From NCBI GenBank assembly GCA_037349105.1, contig JAYJMM010000011.1, forward strand, positions 186,001-250,000: a stretch of DNA of 64,000 bases, given 5' to 3'. Both the position numbers and the translations under genes were made by a program. Below the pieces are notes generated by a model. The model was not told where the DNA came from. It made no database searches and saw nothing but the letters and a program-made list of their open reading frames with translations. Below, piece after piece: positions 22,801 to 36,400 of the stretch; positions within the stretch are counted from its first letter, which is position 1; each line of letters starts with the position of its first letter. Origin of the DNA: Limnomonas spitsbergensis. Lineage: Eukaryota > Chlorophyta > Chlorophyceae > Chlamydomonadales.

Positions 22801-23214
22801 CCCACCCCTCTGCCTGTTGCCTGCCTGCACAGCATGTCTGAAGTGCGTACTCCCGCCTGCCTGCCCACTCAGCATTTCAACAATGCATCCTCCCACCTGC
22901 CCGCCCACCCTCCCGCCTGCCCGCCCCCCTGCCTGCCAGTTGCCTGCCTGCACAGAATGTCCGAAGTGCGTCCTCCTGCCTGCCCACCCACCCGTCCAGA
23001 TTCCTGCCCACCCGCCTGCCCACCTGTTCAGCTTCCCGCCAATCGCCTGCCTGCACAATCTCTGAAAAGTGCGCCCGCCCGCCCGTCTACCTGTCCACAC
23101 AGTATAACACAAATGCGTCCACCTCCCGCCTGCCCGCCCCCCCCCCCCGCCTTCCCGCATGCCTGTCCACACAGCATATCAAATGTGCGTCCTCCCGCCT
23201 GCCTGCCCACCCGT

Positions 23215-24815
23215 CTGCCCACCCGTCCAGCTTCCCGCCAGTTGCCAGCACAGTATCTCAAACGTGCGCCCGCCCACCCGTCTGCCCACCCGTCCAGCTT
23301 CCCGCCAGCTGCCAGCACAGTATGTCAAACGTGCGCCCGCCCACCCGTCTGCCCACCCGGCCAGCTTCCCGCCAGTTGCCAGCACAGTATCTCAAACGTG
23401 CGCCCGCCCACCCGTCTGCCCACCCGTCCAGCTTCCCGCCAGTTGCCAGCACAGTATGTCAAACGTGCGCCCGACCACCCTTCCAGCTTCCCGCCAGTTG
23501 CCAGCACAGTATCTCAAACGTGCGCCCGCCCACCCGTCTGCCCACCCGTCCAGCTTCCCGCCAGTTGCCAGCACAGTATCTCAAACGTGCGCCCGCCCAC
23601 CCGTCTGCCCACCCGTCCAGCTTCCCGCTATTTGCCAGCACAGTATGTCAAACGTGCGCCCGACCACCCTTCCAGCTTCCCGCCAGTTGCCAGCACAGTA
23701 TCTCAAACGTGCGCCCGCCCACCCGTCTGCCCACCCGTCCAGCTTCCCGCCAGTTGCCAGCACAGTATCTCAAACGTGCGCCCGCCCACCTGTCTGCCCA
23801 CCCGTCCAGCTTCCTGCCAGTTGCCAGCACAGTATGTCGAACGTGCGCCCGCCCACCCTTCCAGCTTCCCGCCAGTTGCCAGCACAGTATCTCAAACGTG
23901 TGCCCGCCCACCCGTCTGCCCACCGGTCCAGCTTCTTGCCAGTTGCCAGCACAGTATGTCAAACGTGCGCCCGCCCACCCGTCTGCCCACCCGTCCAGCT
24001 TCCCGCCAGTTGCCATCACAGTATCTCAAACGTGCGCCCGCCCACCCGTCTGCCCACCGGTCCAGCTTCTTGCCAGTTGCCAGCACAGTATGTCAAACGT
24101 GCGCCCGCCCACCCGTCTGCCCACCCGTCCAGCTTCCCGCCAGTTGCCAGCACAGTATCTCAAACGTGCGCCCGCCCACCCGTCTGGCCACCCGTCCAGC
24201 TTCCCGCCAGTTGCCAGCACAGTATCTCAAACGTGCGCCCACCCACCCGTCTGCCCACCCGTCCAGCTTCCCGCCAGTTGCCAGCACAGTATCTCAAACG
24301 TGCGCCCACCCACCCGTCTGCCCACCCGTCCAGCTTCCCGCCAGTTGCCAGCACAGTATCTCAAACGTGCGCCCGCCCTCCTGTCTGGCCACCCGTCCAG
24401 CTTCCCGCCAGTTGCCAGCACAGTATCTCAAACGTGCGCCCGCCCACCCGTCTGCCCACCCGTCCAGCTTCCCGCCAGTTGCCAGCACAGTATCTCAAAC
24501 GTGCGCCCACCCACCCGTCTGCCCACCCGTCCAGCTTCCCGCCAGTTGCCAGCACAGTATCTCAAACGTGCGCCCGCCCACCCGTCTGGCCACCCGTCCA
24601 GCTTCCCGCCAGTTGCCAGCACAGTATCTCAAACGTGCGCCCGCCCACCCGTCTGCCCACCCGTCCAGCTTCCCGCCAGTTGCCAGCACAGTATCTCAAA
24701 CGTGCGCCCGCCCACCCGTCTGCCCACCCGTCCAACTTCCCGCCAGTTGCCAGCACAGTATCTCAAACGTGCGCCCGCCCACCCGTCTGCCCACCCGTCC
24801 AGCTTCCTGCCAGGA
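23215..24815. repeat. 67-bp minisatellite (55-bp variants)
   Basis: About 24 units containing GTGCGCCCGCCCACCCGTC, CAGCTTCCCGCCAGTTGCC and AGCACAGTATCTCAAAC, with 55-bp units that lack GTCTGCCCACCC. Region 22800-23215 holds diverged precursor-like units (AGCATGTCTGAAGTGCGT). The period is not a multiple of 3. Confidence 0.95.
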
Positions 24816-24844
24816 GCCTGCCTGCACAGTGTCTCAATAGTGCG

Positions 24845-26010
24845 CCTGCCCGCCCTCCTGCCTGCCTGCCCACCCGTCCTCCTGCCTGCCTGCCCACCCG
24901 TCCTCCTGCCTGCCTGCCTGCCCACCCGTCCTCCTGCCTGCCTGCCCACCCGTCCTCCTGCCTGCCTGCCCACCCGTCCTCCTGCCTGCCTGCCTGCCCA
25001 CCCGTCCTCCTGCCTGCCTGCCCACCCGTCCTCCTGCCTGCCTGCCCACCCGTCCTCCTGCCTGCCTGCCCACCCGTCCTCCTGCCTGCCTGCCCACCCG
25101 TCCTCCTGCCTGCCTGCCCACCCGTCCTCCTGCCTGCCTGCCCACCCGTCCTCCTGCCTGCCTGCCCACCCGTCCTCCTGCCTGCCTGCCCACCCGTCCT
25201 CCTGCCTGCCTGCCCACCCGTCCTCCTGCCTGCCTGCCTGCCCACCCGTCCTCCTGCCTGCCTGCCCACCCGTCCTCCTGCCTGCCTGCCTGCCCACCCG
25301 TCCTCCTGCCTGCCTGCCCACCCGTCCTCCTGCCTGCCTGCCCACCCGTCCTCCTGCCTGCCTGCCTGCCCACCCGTCCTCCTGCCTGCCTGCCCACCCG
25401 TCCTCCTGCCTGCCTGCCTGCCCACCCGTCCTCCTGCCTGCCTGCCCACCCGTCCTCCTGCCTGCCTGCCCACCCGTCCTCCTGCCTGCCTGCCTGCCCA
25501 CCCGTCCTCCTGCCTGCCTGCCCACCCGTCCTCCTGCCTGCCTGCCCACCGGTCCTCCTGCCTGCCTGCCTGCCCACCCGTCCTCCTGCCTGCCTGCCCA
25601 CCCGTCCTCCTGCCTGCCTGCCCACCCGTCCTCCTGCCTGCCTGCCTGCCCACCCGTCCTCCTGCCTGCCTGCCCACCCGTCCTCCTGCCTGCCTGCCCA
25701 CCCGTCCTCCTGCCTGCCTGCCCACCCGTCCTCCTGCCTGCCTGCCCACCCGTCCTCCTGCCTGCCTGCCCACCCGTCCTCCTGCCTGCCTGCCCACCCG
25801 TCCTCCTGCCTGCCTGCCCACCCGTCCTCCTGCCTGCCTGCCCACCCGTCCTCCTGCCTGCCTGCCCACCCGTCCTCCTGCCTGCCTGCCCACCCGTCCT
25901 CCTGCCTGCCTGCCCACCCGTCCTCCTGCCTGCCTGCCCACCCGTCCTCCTGCCTGCCTGCCCACCCGTCCTCCTGCCTGCCTGCCCACCCGTCCTCCTG
26001 CCCGCCCGCC
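24845..26010. repeat. 24-bp minisatellite (CCTGCCTGCCTGCCCACCCG)
   Basis: Units of 24 bp ending CACCCGTCCT with 28-bp variants carrying one extra CTGC. It appears to be an expansion of motifs already present in the neighbouring arrays. Confidence 0.95.
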
Positions 26011-26149
26011 CACCCGTTCAGCTTCCTGCCGGTTGCCTGCCTGCACAATATCTCAAGAGTGCGCCCGCCCACCCGTCTGCCCAACCGTCAAGACTCCTGC
26101 CCCCTGTCCGCCCCGTTACCCACTGTCCATCATGTTGAAAGCGCGTCCT

Positions 26150-27020
26150 GGCGGCGTTCTGCTGCAGCTGCCGCTGCTGCTGCCTCAGTTCTGCTGCTGC
26201 TGCCACTGCTGTTGCTGCAGTTCTGCTGCTGCCTGCCACTGTTGCTGCTGCAGTTCTGCTGCCACTGCTGTTTCTGCAGTTCTTCTTCTGCTGCTGCTGC
26301 TGCCAATGCTGCTGCTGCTGCCACTGCTGCTGCCACCTCAGTTTTGCTGCTGCTGCCTCAGTTCTGCTGCTGTTGCCTCAGTTCTGCTGCTGCTGCCTTA
26401 ATTCTGCTGCTGCTGCCTCAGATCTGCTGCTGCTGCCTTAGCTATGCTGCTGCTGCCTCAGTTCTGCTGCTGCTGCCTCAGATCTGCTGCTGCTGCCTCA
26501 GTTCTGCTGCTGCTGCCTCAGTTCTGCTGCTGCTGCCTCAGATCTGCTGCTGCTGCCTTAGCTATGCTGCTGCTGCCTCAGTTCTGCTGCTGCTGCCTCA
26601 GTGCTGCTGCTGCTGCCTCAGTTCTGCTGCTGCTGCCTTAGTTCTGCTGCTGCTGCCTCAGTTCTGCTGCTGCTGCTTCAGTTCTGCTGCTGCTGCCTCA
26701 GATCTGCTGCTGCTGCCTCAGTTCTGCTGCTGCTGCCTCAGTTCTGCTGCTGCTGCCTCGGTTCTGCTGCTGCTGCCTCAGTTCTGCTGCTGCTGCCTCA
26801 GTTCTGCTGCTGCTGCTGCCTCAGTTCTGCTGCTGCTGCCTCAGATCTGCTGCTGCTGCCTTAGTTCTGCTGCTGCTGCCTCAGTTCTTCTGCTGCTGCC
26901 TTAGTTCTGCTGCTGCTGCCTCAGTTCTGCTGCTGCTGCCTTAGTTCTGCTGCTGCTGCCTCAGTTCTGCTGCTGCTGCTGCCTTAGTTCTGCTGCTGCT
27001 GCCTCAGCTCTGTCGCTGCT
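26150..27020. repeat. 20-bp array (TCTGCTGCTGCTGCCTCAGT)
   Basis: About 40 units of a CTG-rich 20-mer, with variants GATC, CTATG and TTAGT at the unit junction. Every unit ends in a CCTCAG, an acceptor-like word. It lies about 400 bp upstream of the protease start codon. Confidence 0.95.
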
Positions 27021-27421
27021 GCCTCAGTTCTGCTGATGCTACCGTTGTTTCTGCTGATGCTGTAGCTACCATTGCCGCTGCTACTTCTCCTGCCACTGTT
27101 ACTGCCACAGCTTTCCCTACAGCTGCTCCCTCTGCTATCTCCCCTGCTGCCTCAGTTCTGCTGCTGCTTCCCTCTCAAGGCTGTTTCCCTCAACGTCTTC
27201 TGCCGCACTACCGTCCTGCCTGCCTACCCGCCCTCCTGGCCCTTCTGATGCTGCTGCTTCCCTCACACTGCTGTTTCCCTCAACGTCTTCTGCTGTAGCG
27301 CCAGGCCAGGCCTACAGGGTGGACAGTGTGAAAAGTGTGTGGACATGGCGTGGAAATCGACCCCTCACCGCTGTTTCCCTTGACTTATAATGCTGCAGTG
27401 TCGTCGACCCGACATCCCATC

Positions 27422-30400
27422 ATGATGGAACTGCACCTTCGTGGCGTGATGGTGTTGCTGCTGGCCGGTGCTGCACTGTGTACTCTCAGTGCTCAGGTTA
27501 CAAAGGGCATAGGGCACAGTGCGTGATGGTGTTGCTGCTGGCCGGTGCTGCACTGTGTACTCTCAGTGCTCAGGTTACAAAGGGCATAGGGCATAGTGCG
27601 TGATGGTGTTGCTGCTGGCCGGTGCTGCACTGTGTACTCTCAGTGCTCAGGTTACAAAGGGCATAGGGCATAGGGCGTGATGGTGATGCTGCTGGCCGGT
27701 GCTGCACTGTGTACGATCAGTGCTCAGGTTACAAAGGGCATAGGGCATAGTGCGTGATGGTGTTGCTGCTGGCCGGTGCTGCACTGTGTACTCTCAGTGC
27801 CCAGGTTACAAAGGGCATAGTGCGTGATGGTGTTGCTGCTGGCCGGTGCTGCACTGTGTACTCTCAGTGCTCAGGTTACAAAGGGCATAGTGCATAGTGC
27901 GTGATGGTGTTGCTGCTGGCCGGTGCTGCACTGTGTACGATCAGTGCTCAGGTTACAAAGGGCATAGGGCATAGTGCGTGATGGTGTTGCTGCTGGCCGG
28001 TGCTGCACTGTGTACGATCAGTGCTCAGATTACAAAGGGCATAGTGCGTGATGGTGTTGCTGCTGGCCGGTGCTGCACTGTGTACGATCAGTGCTCAGGT
28101 TACAAAGGGCATAGTGCGTGATGGTGTTGCTGCTGGCCGGTGCTGCACTGTGTACTCTCAGTGCTCAGGTTACAAAGGGCATAGTGCATAGTGCGTGATG
28201 GTGTTGCTGCTGGCTGGTGCTGCACTGTGTACGATCAGTGCTCAGGTTACAAAGGGCATAGTGCGTGATGGTGTTGCTGCTGGCCGGTGCTGCACTGTGT
28301 ACTCTCAGTGCTCAGGTTACAAAGGGCATAGTGCGTGATGGTGTTGCTGCTGGCCGGTGCTGCACTGTGTACTCTCAGTGCTCAGGTTACAAAGGGCATA
28401 GTGCATAGTGCGTGATGGTGTTGCTGCTGGCCGGTGCTGCACTGTGTACGATCAGTGCTCAGGTTACAAAGGGCATAGTGCGTGATGGTGTTGCTGCTGG
28501 CCGGTGCTGCACTGTGTACGATCAGTGCTCAGGTTACAAAGGGCATAGGGCATAGTGCGTGATGGTGTTGCTGCTGGCCGGTGCTGCACTGTGTACGATC
28601 AGTGCTCAGGTTACAAAGGGCATAGTGCGTGATGGTGTTGCTGCTGGCCGGTGCTGCACTGTGTACGATCAGTGCTCAGGTTACAAAGGGCATAGGGCAT
28701 AGTGCGTGATGGTGTTGCTGCTGGCCGGTGCTGCACTGTGTACGATCAGTGCCCAGGTTACAAAGGGCATAAGGCATAGTGCGTGATGGTGTTGCTGCTG
28801 GCCGGTGCTGCACTGTGTACGATCAGTGCTCAGATTACAAAGGGCATAAGGCATAGTGCGTGATGGTGTTGCTGCTGGCCGGTGCTGCACTGTGTACGAT
28901 CAGTGCCCAGGTTACAAAGGGCATAAGGCATAGTGCGTGATGGTGTTGCTGCTGGCCGGTGCTGCACTGTGTACGATCAGTGCTCAGATTACAAAGGGCA
29001 TAAGGCATAGTGCGTGATGGTGTTGCTGCTGGCCGGTGCTGCACTGTGTACGATCAGTGCTCAGATTACAAAGGGCATAGGGCATAGTGTGTGATGGTGT
29101 TGCTGCTGGCCGGTGCTGCACTGTGTACGATCAGTGCTCAGATTACAAAGGGCATAGGGCATAGGGCATAGTGCGTGATGGTGTTGCTGCTGGCCGGTGC
29201 TGCACTGTGTACTCTCAGTGCTCAGGTTACAAAGGGCATAGTGCATAGGGCATAGTGCGTGATGGTGTTGCTGCTGGCCGGTGCTGCACTGTGTACTCTC
29301 AGTGCTCAGGTTACAAAGGGCATAGGGCATAGGGCATAGTGCGTGATGGTGTTGCTGCTGGCCGGTGCTGCACTGTGTACTCTCAGTGCTCAGGTTACAA
29401 AGGGCATAGGGCACAGTGCGTGATGGTGTTGCTGCTGGCCGGTGCTGCACTGTGCACTCTCAGTGCCCAGGTTACAAAGGGCAGAAGGCATAGTGCGTGA
29501 TGGTGTTGCTGCTGGCCGGTGCTGCACTGTGTACGATCAGTGCTCAGGTTACAAAGGGCATAGGGCATAGTGCGTGATGGTGTTGCTGCTGGCCGGTGCT
29601 GCACTGTGTACTCTCAGTGCTCAGGTTACAAAGGGCATAGTGCGTGATGGTGTTGCTGCTGGCCGGTGCTGCACTGTGTACTCTCAGTGCTCAGGTTACA
29701 AAGGGCAGAAGGCACAGTGCGTGATGGTGATGCTGCTTGCCGGTGCTGCACTGTGTACTCTCAGTGCTCAGGTTACAAAGGGCATAGTGCGTGATGGTGT
29801 TGCTGCTGGCCGGTGCTGCACTGTGTACTCTCAGTGCTCAGGTTACAAAGGGCATAGGGCACAGTGCGTGATGGTGTTGCTGCTGGCCGGTGCTGCACTG
29901 TGTACTCTCAGTGCTCAGGTTACAAAGGGCATAGGGCATAGTGCGTGATGGTGTTGCTGCTGGCCGGTGCTGCACTGTGTACGATCAGTGCTCAGGTTAC
30001 AAAGGGCATAGTGCGTGATGGTGTTGCTGCTGGCCGGTGCTGCACTGTGTACGATCAGTGCTCAGGTTACAAAGGGCATAGGGCATAGGGCGTGATGGTG
30101 TTGCTGCTGGCTGGTGCTGCACTGTGTACGATCAGTGCTCAGGTTACAAAGGGCAGAAGGCATAGTGCGTGATGGTGTTGCTTCTGGCCGGTGCTGCACT
30201 GTGTACGATCAGTGCTCAGATTACAAAGGGTATAGTGCGTGATGGTGTTGCTGCTGGCCGGTGCTGCACTGTGTACGATCAGTTTTCAGTTAAATAAGTG
30301 TTAGGGTTAAGGGTTTTGGTTAAGGTGTTAGTTGCTGCACTGTGTATGATCGGTGCTCAGATGAATTGAGCGTTATTATATCGCCCTCCCCCATTTACAT

Positions 30401-33400
30401 GCCCAAGACGAAATTGTCTTTATGCCAATTGTTTAGGCTTAAGGATTAACCCCCCCCCACCACCACCATTCACAGGCCCAAGACGACATTGTCTTTACGC
30501 CAATTGTTGCCAACACAAAGATGGGTGCAGCTGCTCAAACTATTAGAGACCCTATCCGAAAGACGATCACCAAGAAGGCAACTTTGTCGGATGTGAGTTT
30601 CGTTACAGTGTGACGGTTGAAAGTGTGATATGTAGAGGTGTGTGTGGGTGATTTGGTTGAAGTGTGACATGCGCGTCAAGTGTGGACACAGGATGACCAG
30701 CCACGCAAACTGTTGAGGGCCCTGTTCGGGAGACGATCACCAAGAGAGTGTCTCTGTCGGATGTGACTGACCGCAGGAATTGTGCTTTCTTTTAGCTGTG
30801 TAGGAGTTGGAGACTGTGTGGAGAAATGTATTTTTTTCAGAAGTTACCGCATCAGTTTCAGCTACATTTCAGCTACTCTGTGGCCTACGGCCACCAGCCC
30901 CTGGCTCGGCCAGCCCTACTGCTCGGACCTCTGGCGGGAGGCCGGTTAAGGTTTGGTATCAATCAGCCCAGGGGTGGCCACAGCATGGCCATTCAAAGTT
31001 GGTCCGGTAACCACTAAACCCTGGTCAGGAAGCGTTGTTTGGTCAGGAAATGTTGTTTGGTATGGAAGTGTTGTTTGGTATATAGGCCTACCTCCAACCA
31101 CCTACCTCCAACCACCTACGTCCAACCGCCTACCTCCAACCACCTACCTCCAACCACCTACCTCCAACCACCTACCTCCAACCACCTACCTCCAACCACC
31201 TACCTCCAACCACCTACCTCCAACCACCTACCTCCAACCACCTACCTCCAACCACCTACCTCCAACCACCTACCTCCAACCACCTACCTCCAACCACCTA
31301 CCTCCAACCACCTACCTCCAACCACCTACCCTCCAACCACCTACCTCCAACCACCTACCTCCAACCACCTACCTCCAACCACCTACCTCCAACCACCTAC
31401 CTCCAACCACCTACCTCCAACCACCTACCTCCAACCACCTACCTCCAACCACCTACCTCCAACCACCTACCTCCAACCACCTACCTCCAACCACCTACCT
31501 CCAACCACCTACCTCCAACCACCTACCTCCAACCACCTACCTCAAACCACCTGCGTATCTTTCCCCTTCCCCCAGTCATCTTGCTTAGACTGGGGGAAGG
31601 GGAAAGATACGCAGGTGGCTGGAGGTAGGTGGTTGGAGGTAGGTGGTTGGAGGTGGGTGGTTGGAGGTAGGTGGTTGGAGGTAGGTGGACTCCTCCACTT
31701 GCAGGCGGATTACTTCCCACCCCAACCAATCATAACTAACACCAACCTCCTCAATGGTCCTCTTCCCCTTTCCCCAGTCTGAGCAAGAGGATGTGACCAA
31801 GCTCTTCTACTCGTGGGCGGATTACTTTCCTCCCCAACCAATCCTAACTGCCCCCAACCATTCATAACTAACACCAACCACCTCAATGGTCCTCTTCTTC
31901 TCCTCAGACTGAGCAAGATAATGTGACCAAGCTCTTCTACTCGTGGGCGGATTACTTCCCTCCCCAACCAATCCTAACTGCCCCCAACCAATCATAACTA
32001 ACACCAACCACCTTAATGGTCCTCTTCTTCTCCTCAGACTGAGCAAGATAATGTGACCAAGCTCTTCTACTCGTGGGCGGATTACTTCCCTCCCCAACCA
32101 ATCCTAACTGCCCCCAACCAATCATAACTAACACCAACCACCTCGATGGTCCTCTTCTTCTCCTCAGACTGAGCAAGATAATGTGACCAAGCTCTTCTAC
32201 TCGTGGGCGGATTACTTCCCTCCCCAACCAATCCTAACTGCCCCCAACCAATCATAACTAACACCAACCACCTCGATGGTCCTCTTCTTCTCCTCAGACT
32301 GAGCAAGATAATGTGACCAAGCTCTTCTACTCGTGGGCGGACTACTTCGGCCACACCCAGTTCGGCAACTACACTGTGCAAATCAAAAACAACGCGGTGA
32401 GCAGTGAAGGGTTTAGATTTTAGGGTTTCTTTTCAGTGGTTACGTGACCACCTTTGATGGGCCGAGCTGCGGCCACCCCTGGGCCGCTTGACACCAAACC
32501 TGGAGCGGCCTCCAGCCGGTGGCCTTGGTAGCATGGCTGTCCGGGCCGGTGGCTGGTGGCCGTAGGCCTCAGTGTAGCTGAAATGTAGCTGAAAGTGATG
32601 CAGTCAGCTCTTCTACTCGTGGGCGGATTACTTCGGTCTCATCCAGTTTGGCAATGACACTTCGCAAATCAAGAACTATGCGGTGAGGATGTGACCGCAC
32701 CAATATCATGATACTTTCAAATTCAAATTGAATTTAAATCTCCCCGCACACCATTTTCTGCAAGTCTTTGTCATCAACGGTATGTGGCGAAAGGCTGTGA
32801 GTGGTTGCGTCACCTTTGTAAGATGTCAGTCATTCTAAAGGTTCGTGTGACATGCATTGATTTACCGAGCAGGCATTTACAAGTTGTCCTGCCTCCCCCC
32901 CCTTGCCTCACAGACGACTGAGGCCCAAGCCAATATTATCCCCAACATGCAACATATCAGGCAATATTAATGTGTGTGTGTTATGAGTTAATTGATCAAC
33001 ATCCTGCCCCCCCCCCCCCTTGCCTCACAGACGACTGAGGCCCAAGCCAATATTATCCCCAACATGCAACATATCAGGCAATATTAATGTGTGTGTGTTA
33101 TGAGTTAATTGATCAACATCCTGCCCCCCCCCCCCCTTGCCTCACAGACGACTGAGGCCCAAGCCAATATTATCCCCAACATGCAACATATCAGGCAATA
33201 TAAATTCACACTTGTGTGTCATGAGTTAACTGATCAACATCCTGCCCCCCCCCCCCCTTGCCTCTCAGACAACTGAGGCCCAAGCCAACTTTGTTTCCAA
33301 CATGCAAGATGTCTACAGGACCAACGTGAACCTCCAGATCGACTACTGGTGAGAATGTCTTGCTCCTTCCTACATCTTATCTAGATTCAGCCCAGATCCC

Positions 33401-36400
33401 ACCTAGATCCAGCCTTAGTCCCTCCCAGATCCTGCCTAGATCCCGCCTACATCGTACCAGATCCCACCTAGATCCCGCTAAGTTATTTCAATGATCCCAT
33501 CTGTGTTCCATCTACATTTTGCCCACATGTAGATCCCAACAAGATCCCGCCCAGAGCTCCACCTAGATCCCGCCCAGATCCCACCTAGATCCCGCCCAGA
33601 TCCAACCTAGGTCATGCCCAGACCCTGCATCTTGGATTCTAATACCCATTTGTGTGACGTTACTGTGTGAACTATGTGTGAACTTCCCTCCCCCGCTGGT
33701 CCTAGGCTGCAACCAGTACTACCATCTGTCCTTCACGGACTTCTTGCAGACGGTCTTCATGAGCACGACACACAAGTGTGGATTTTGAGTGACACTCTTA
33801 AGTGTGGACTGTGTGTGAACTTCCCTCTCCCACAGGTCCTCTTGCAACCAGTACTGCCATCTGTCCTTCACGGATTTCTTGCAGACGGTCCTTATGCGCA
33901 CGTTCCACACCACCAACACCACCAACGTCACGAACATTACGCACCATGCGCTCCTGCATGGGGAGACCTACACCTCTAATGGTCGCGCGCTGCTGGCCTC
34001 TGCGGACAAGAATTGGGTCACGGATGGAAAGGTATGTTTGTCAGCGAGGGGGCCGGGCGCCTAGTGCATGGCACCTCCTGCATGGTGCACTGCCTGATGC
34101 GTGGCGCCTGATACATGGGACATGGTGCATGACACCTGCTGCATGGCACATGGTGCATGAGGCATGATACATGGCACCTTCTGCATTGTGCACTGCCTGA
34201 TACATGGCGCATGCTGCTTGACACCTGCTGCATGGCACATGGTGCATGAGGCATGAGGCATGAGACATGGTGCATGAGGCAAGTTGCATGGCACATGGTG
34301 TATGAGGCATGTTGCATGACACCTGCTGCATGGCATATGGTGCATGCGGCATGTTGCATGACACCTACTTTAAGGTGCATGATATCTGCTGCATGCTGCT
34401 TGACACATGGTGCATGACATCTGCTGCATGCTGCTTGACACATGGCGCATGACACCTGCTGCATGCTGCTTCACACATGGCGTATGACACCTGCTGCATG
34501 CTGCTTGACACATGGCGCATGTCACCTGCTGCATTCTGCATGGCACATGGCGCATGACACCTGCTGCATGCTGCTTGACACATGGCACATGACATCTGCT
34601 GCATGCTGCATGGCACATGGCGCATGACACCTGCTGCATGCTGCTTTACACATGGCGCATGACACCTGCTGCATGTTGCATGGTACATGGTGCATGACAC
34701 CTGCTGCATGCTGCTTGACACATGGCGCATGACATCTGCTGCATGCTGCATGGCACATGGCGCATGACACCTGCTGCATGCTGCTTGGCACATGGCGCAT
34801 GACATCTGCTGCATACTGCTTGACACATGGCGCATGTCACCTGCTGCATGCTGCTTGACACATGGCGCATGACATCTGCTGCATGCTGCTTGGCACATGG
34901 TGCATGACACCTGCTGCATGTTGCATGGCACATGGCGCATGACACCTGCTGCATGCTGCTTGGCACATGGCGCATGACACCTGCTGCATGCTGCTTGACA
35001 CATGGCGCATGTCACCTGCTGCATGCTGCTTGACACATGGCGCATGACATCTGTTGCATGTTGCATGGCACATGGCGCATGACACCTGCTGCATGCTGCA
35101 TGGCACATGGCGCATGACATCTGCTGCATGCTGCATGGCACATGGCGCATGACATCTGCTGCATGCTGCCTGACACATGGCGCATGACATGTGCTGCTTG
35201 TTGCATGGCGCATGACATCTGCTGCATGTTGCATGGCACATGGCGCATGACATCTGCTGCATGCTGCTTGGCACATGGCGCATGACACCTGCTGCATGCT
35301 GCTTGACACATGGCGCATGACACCTGCTGCATGTTGCATGGCACATGGCGCATGACACCTGCTGCATGCTGCTTGACACATGGCGCATGACACCTGCTGC
35401 ATGCTGCATGGCACATGGCGCATGACACTTGCTGCATGCTGCATGGCACATGGCGCATGACACTTGCTGCATGCAGCCTGGCACATGGTGCATGACATCT
35501 GCTGCATGTTGCATGGCACATGGCGCATGACATCTGCTGCATGCTGCATGGCACATGGTGCATGACATCTGCTGCATGCTGCTTGGCACATGGCGCAAGA
35601 CACCTGCTGCATGCTCCTTGACACATGGGGCATGACACCTGCTGCATGTTGCATGGCACATGGCGCATGACACCTGCTGCATGTTGCATGGCACATGGCG
35701 CATGACACCTGCTGCATGCTGCTTGACACATGGCGCATGACACCTGCTGCATGTCGCATGGCACATGGCGCATGACACTTGCTGCATGCAGCCTGGCACC
35801 TGGTGCATGACATCTGCTGCATGTTGCATGGCACATGGCGCATGACATCTGCTGCATGCTGCATGGCACATGGTGCATGACATCTGCTGCATGCTGCTTG
35901 GCACATGGCGCAAGACACCTGCTGCATGCTGCTTGACACATGGGGCATGACACCTGCTGCATGTTGCATGGCACATGGCGCATGACACCTGCTGCATGCT
36001 GCATGGCACATGGCGCATGACACCTGCTGCATGCTGCTTGACACATGGCGCATGACACCTGCTGCATGCTGCTTGACACATGGCGCATGACACCTGCTGC
36101 ATGTTGCTTGACACATGGCGCATGACATCTGCTGCATGCTGCTTGACACATGGCGCATGTCACCTGCTGCATGCTGCTTGGCACATGGCGCATGACATCT
36201 GCTGCATGTTGCATGGCACATGGCGCATGATACCTACTGCATGCTGCATGGCACATGGCGCATGACATCTGCTGCATGCTGCTAGACACATGGCGCATGA
36301 CACCTGCTCCATGCTGCTTGACACATGGCGCATGACATCTGCTGCATGTTGCATGGCACATGGCGCATGACATCTGCTGCATGCTGCATGGCACATGGCG

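Noticed and set aside
21187..26401. Very long Pro/Cys/Leu-rich or Arg/Gly/Gln-rich open frames on both strands
   Set aside because: They arise from stop-poor minisatellites, are open in several frames at once, and lack any non-repetitive domain or splice context.
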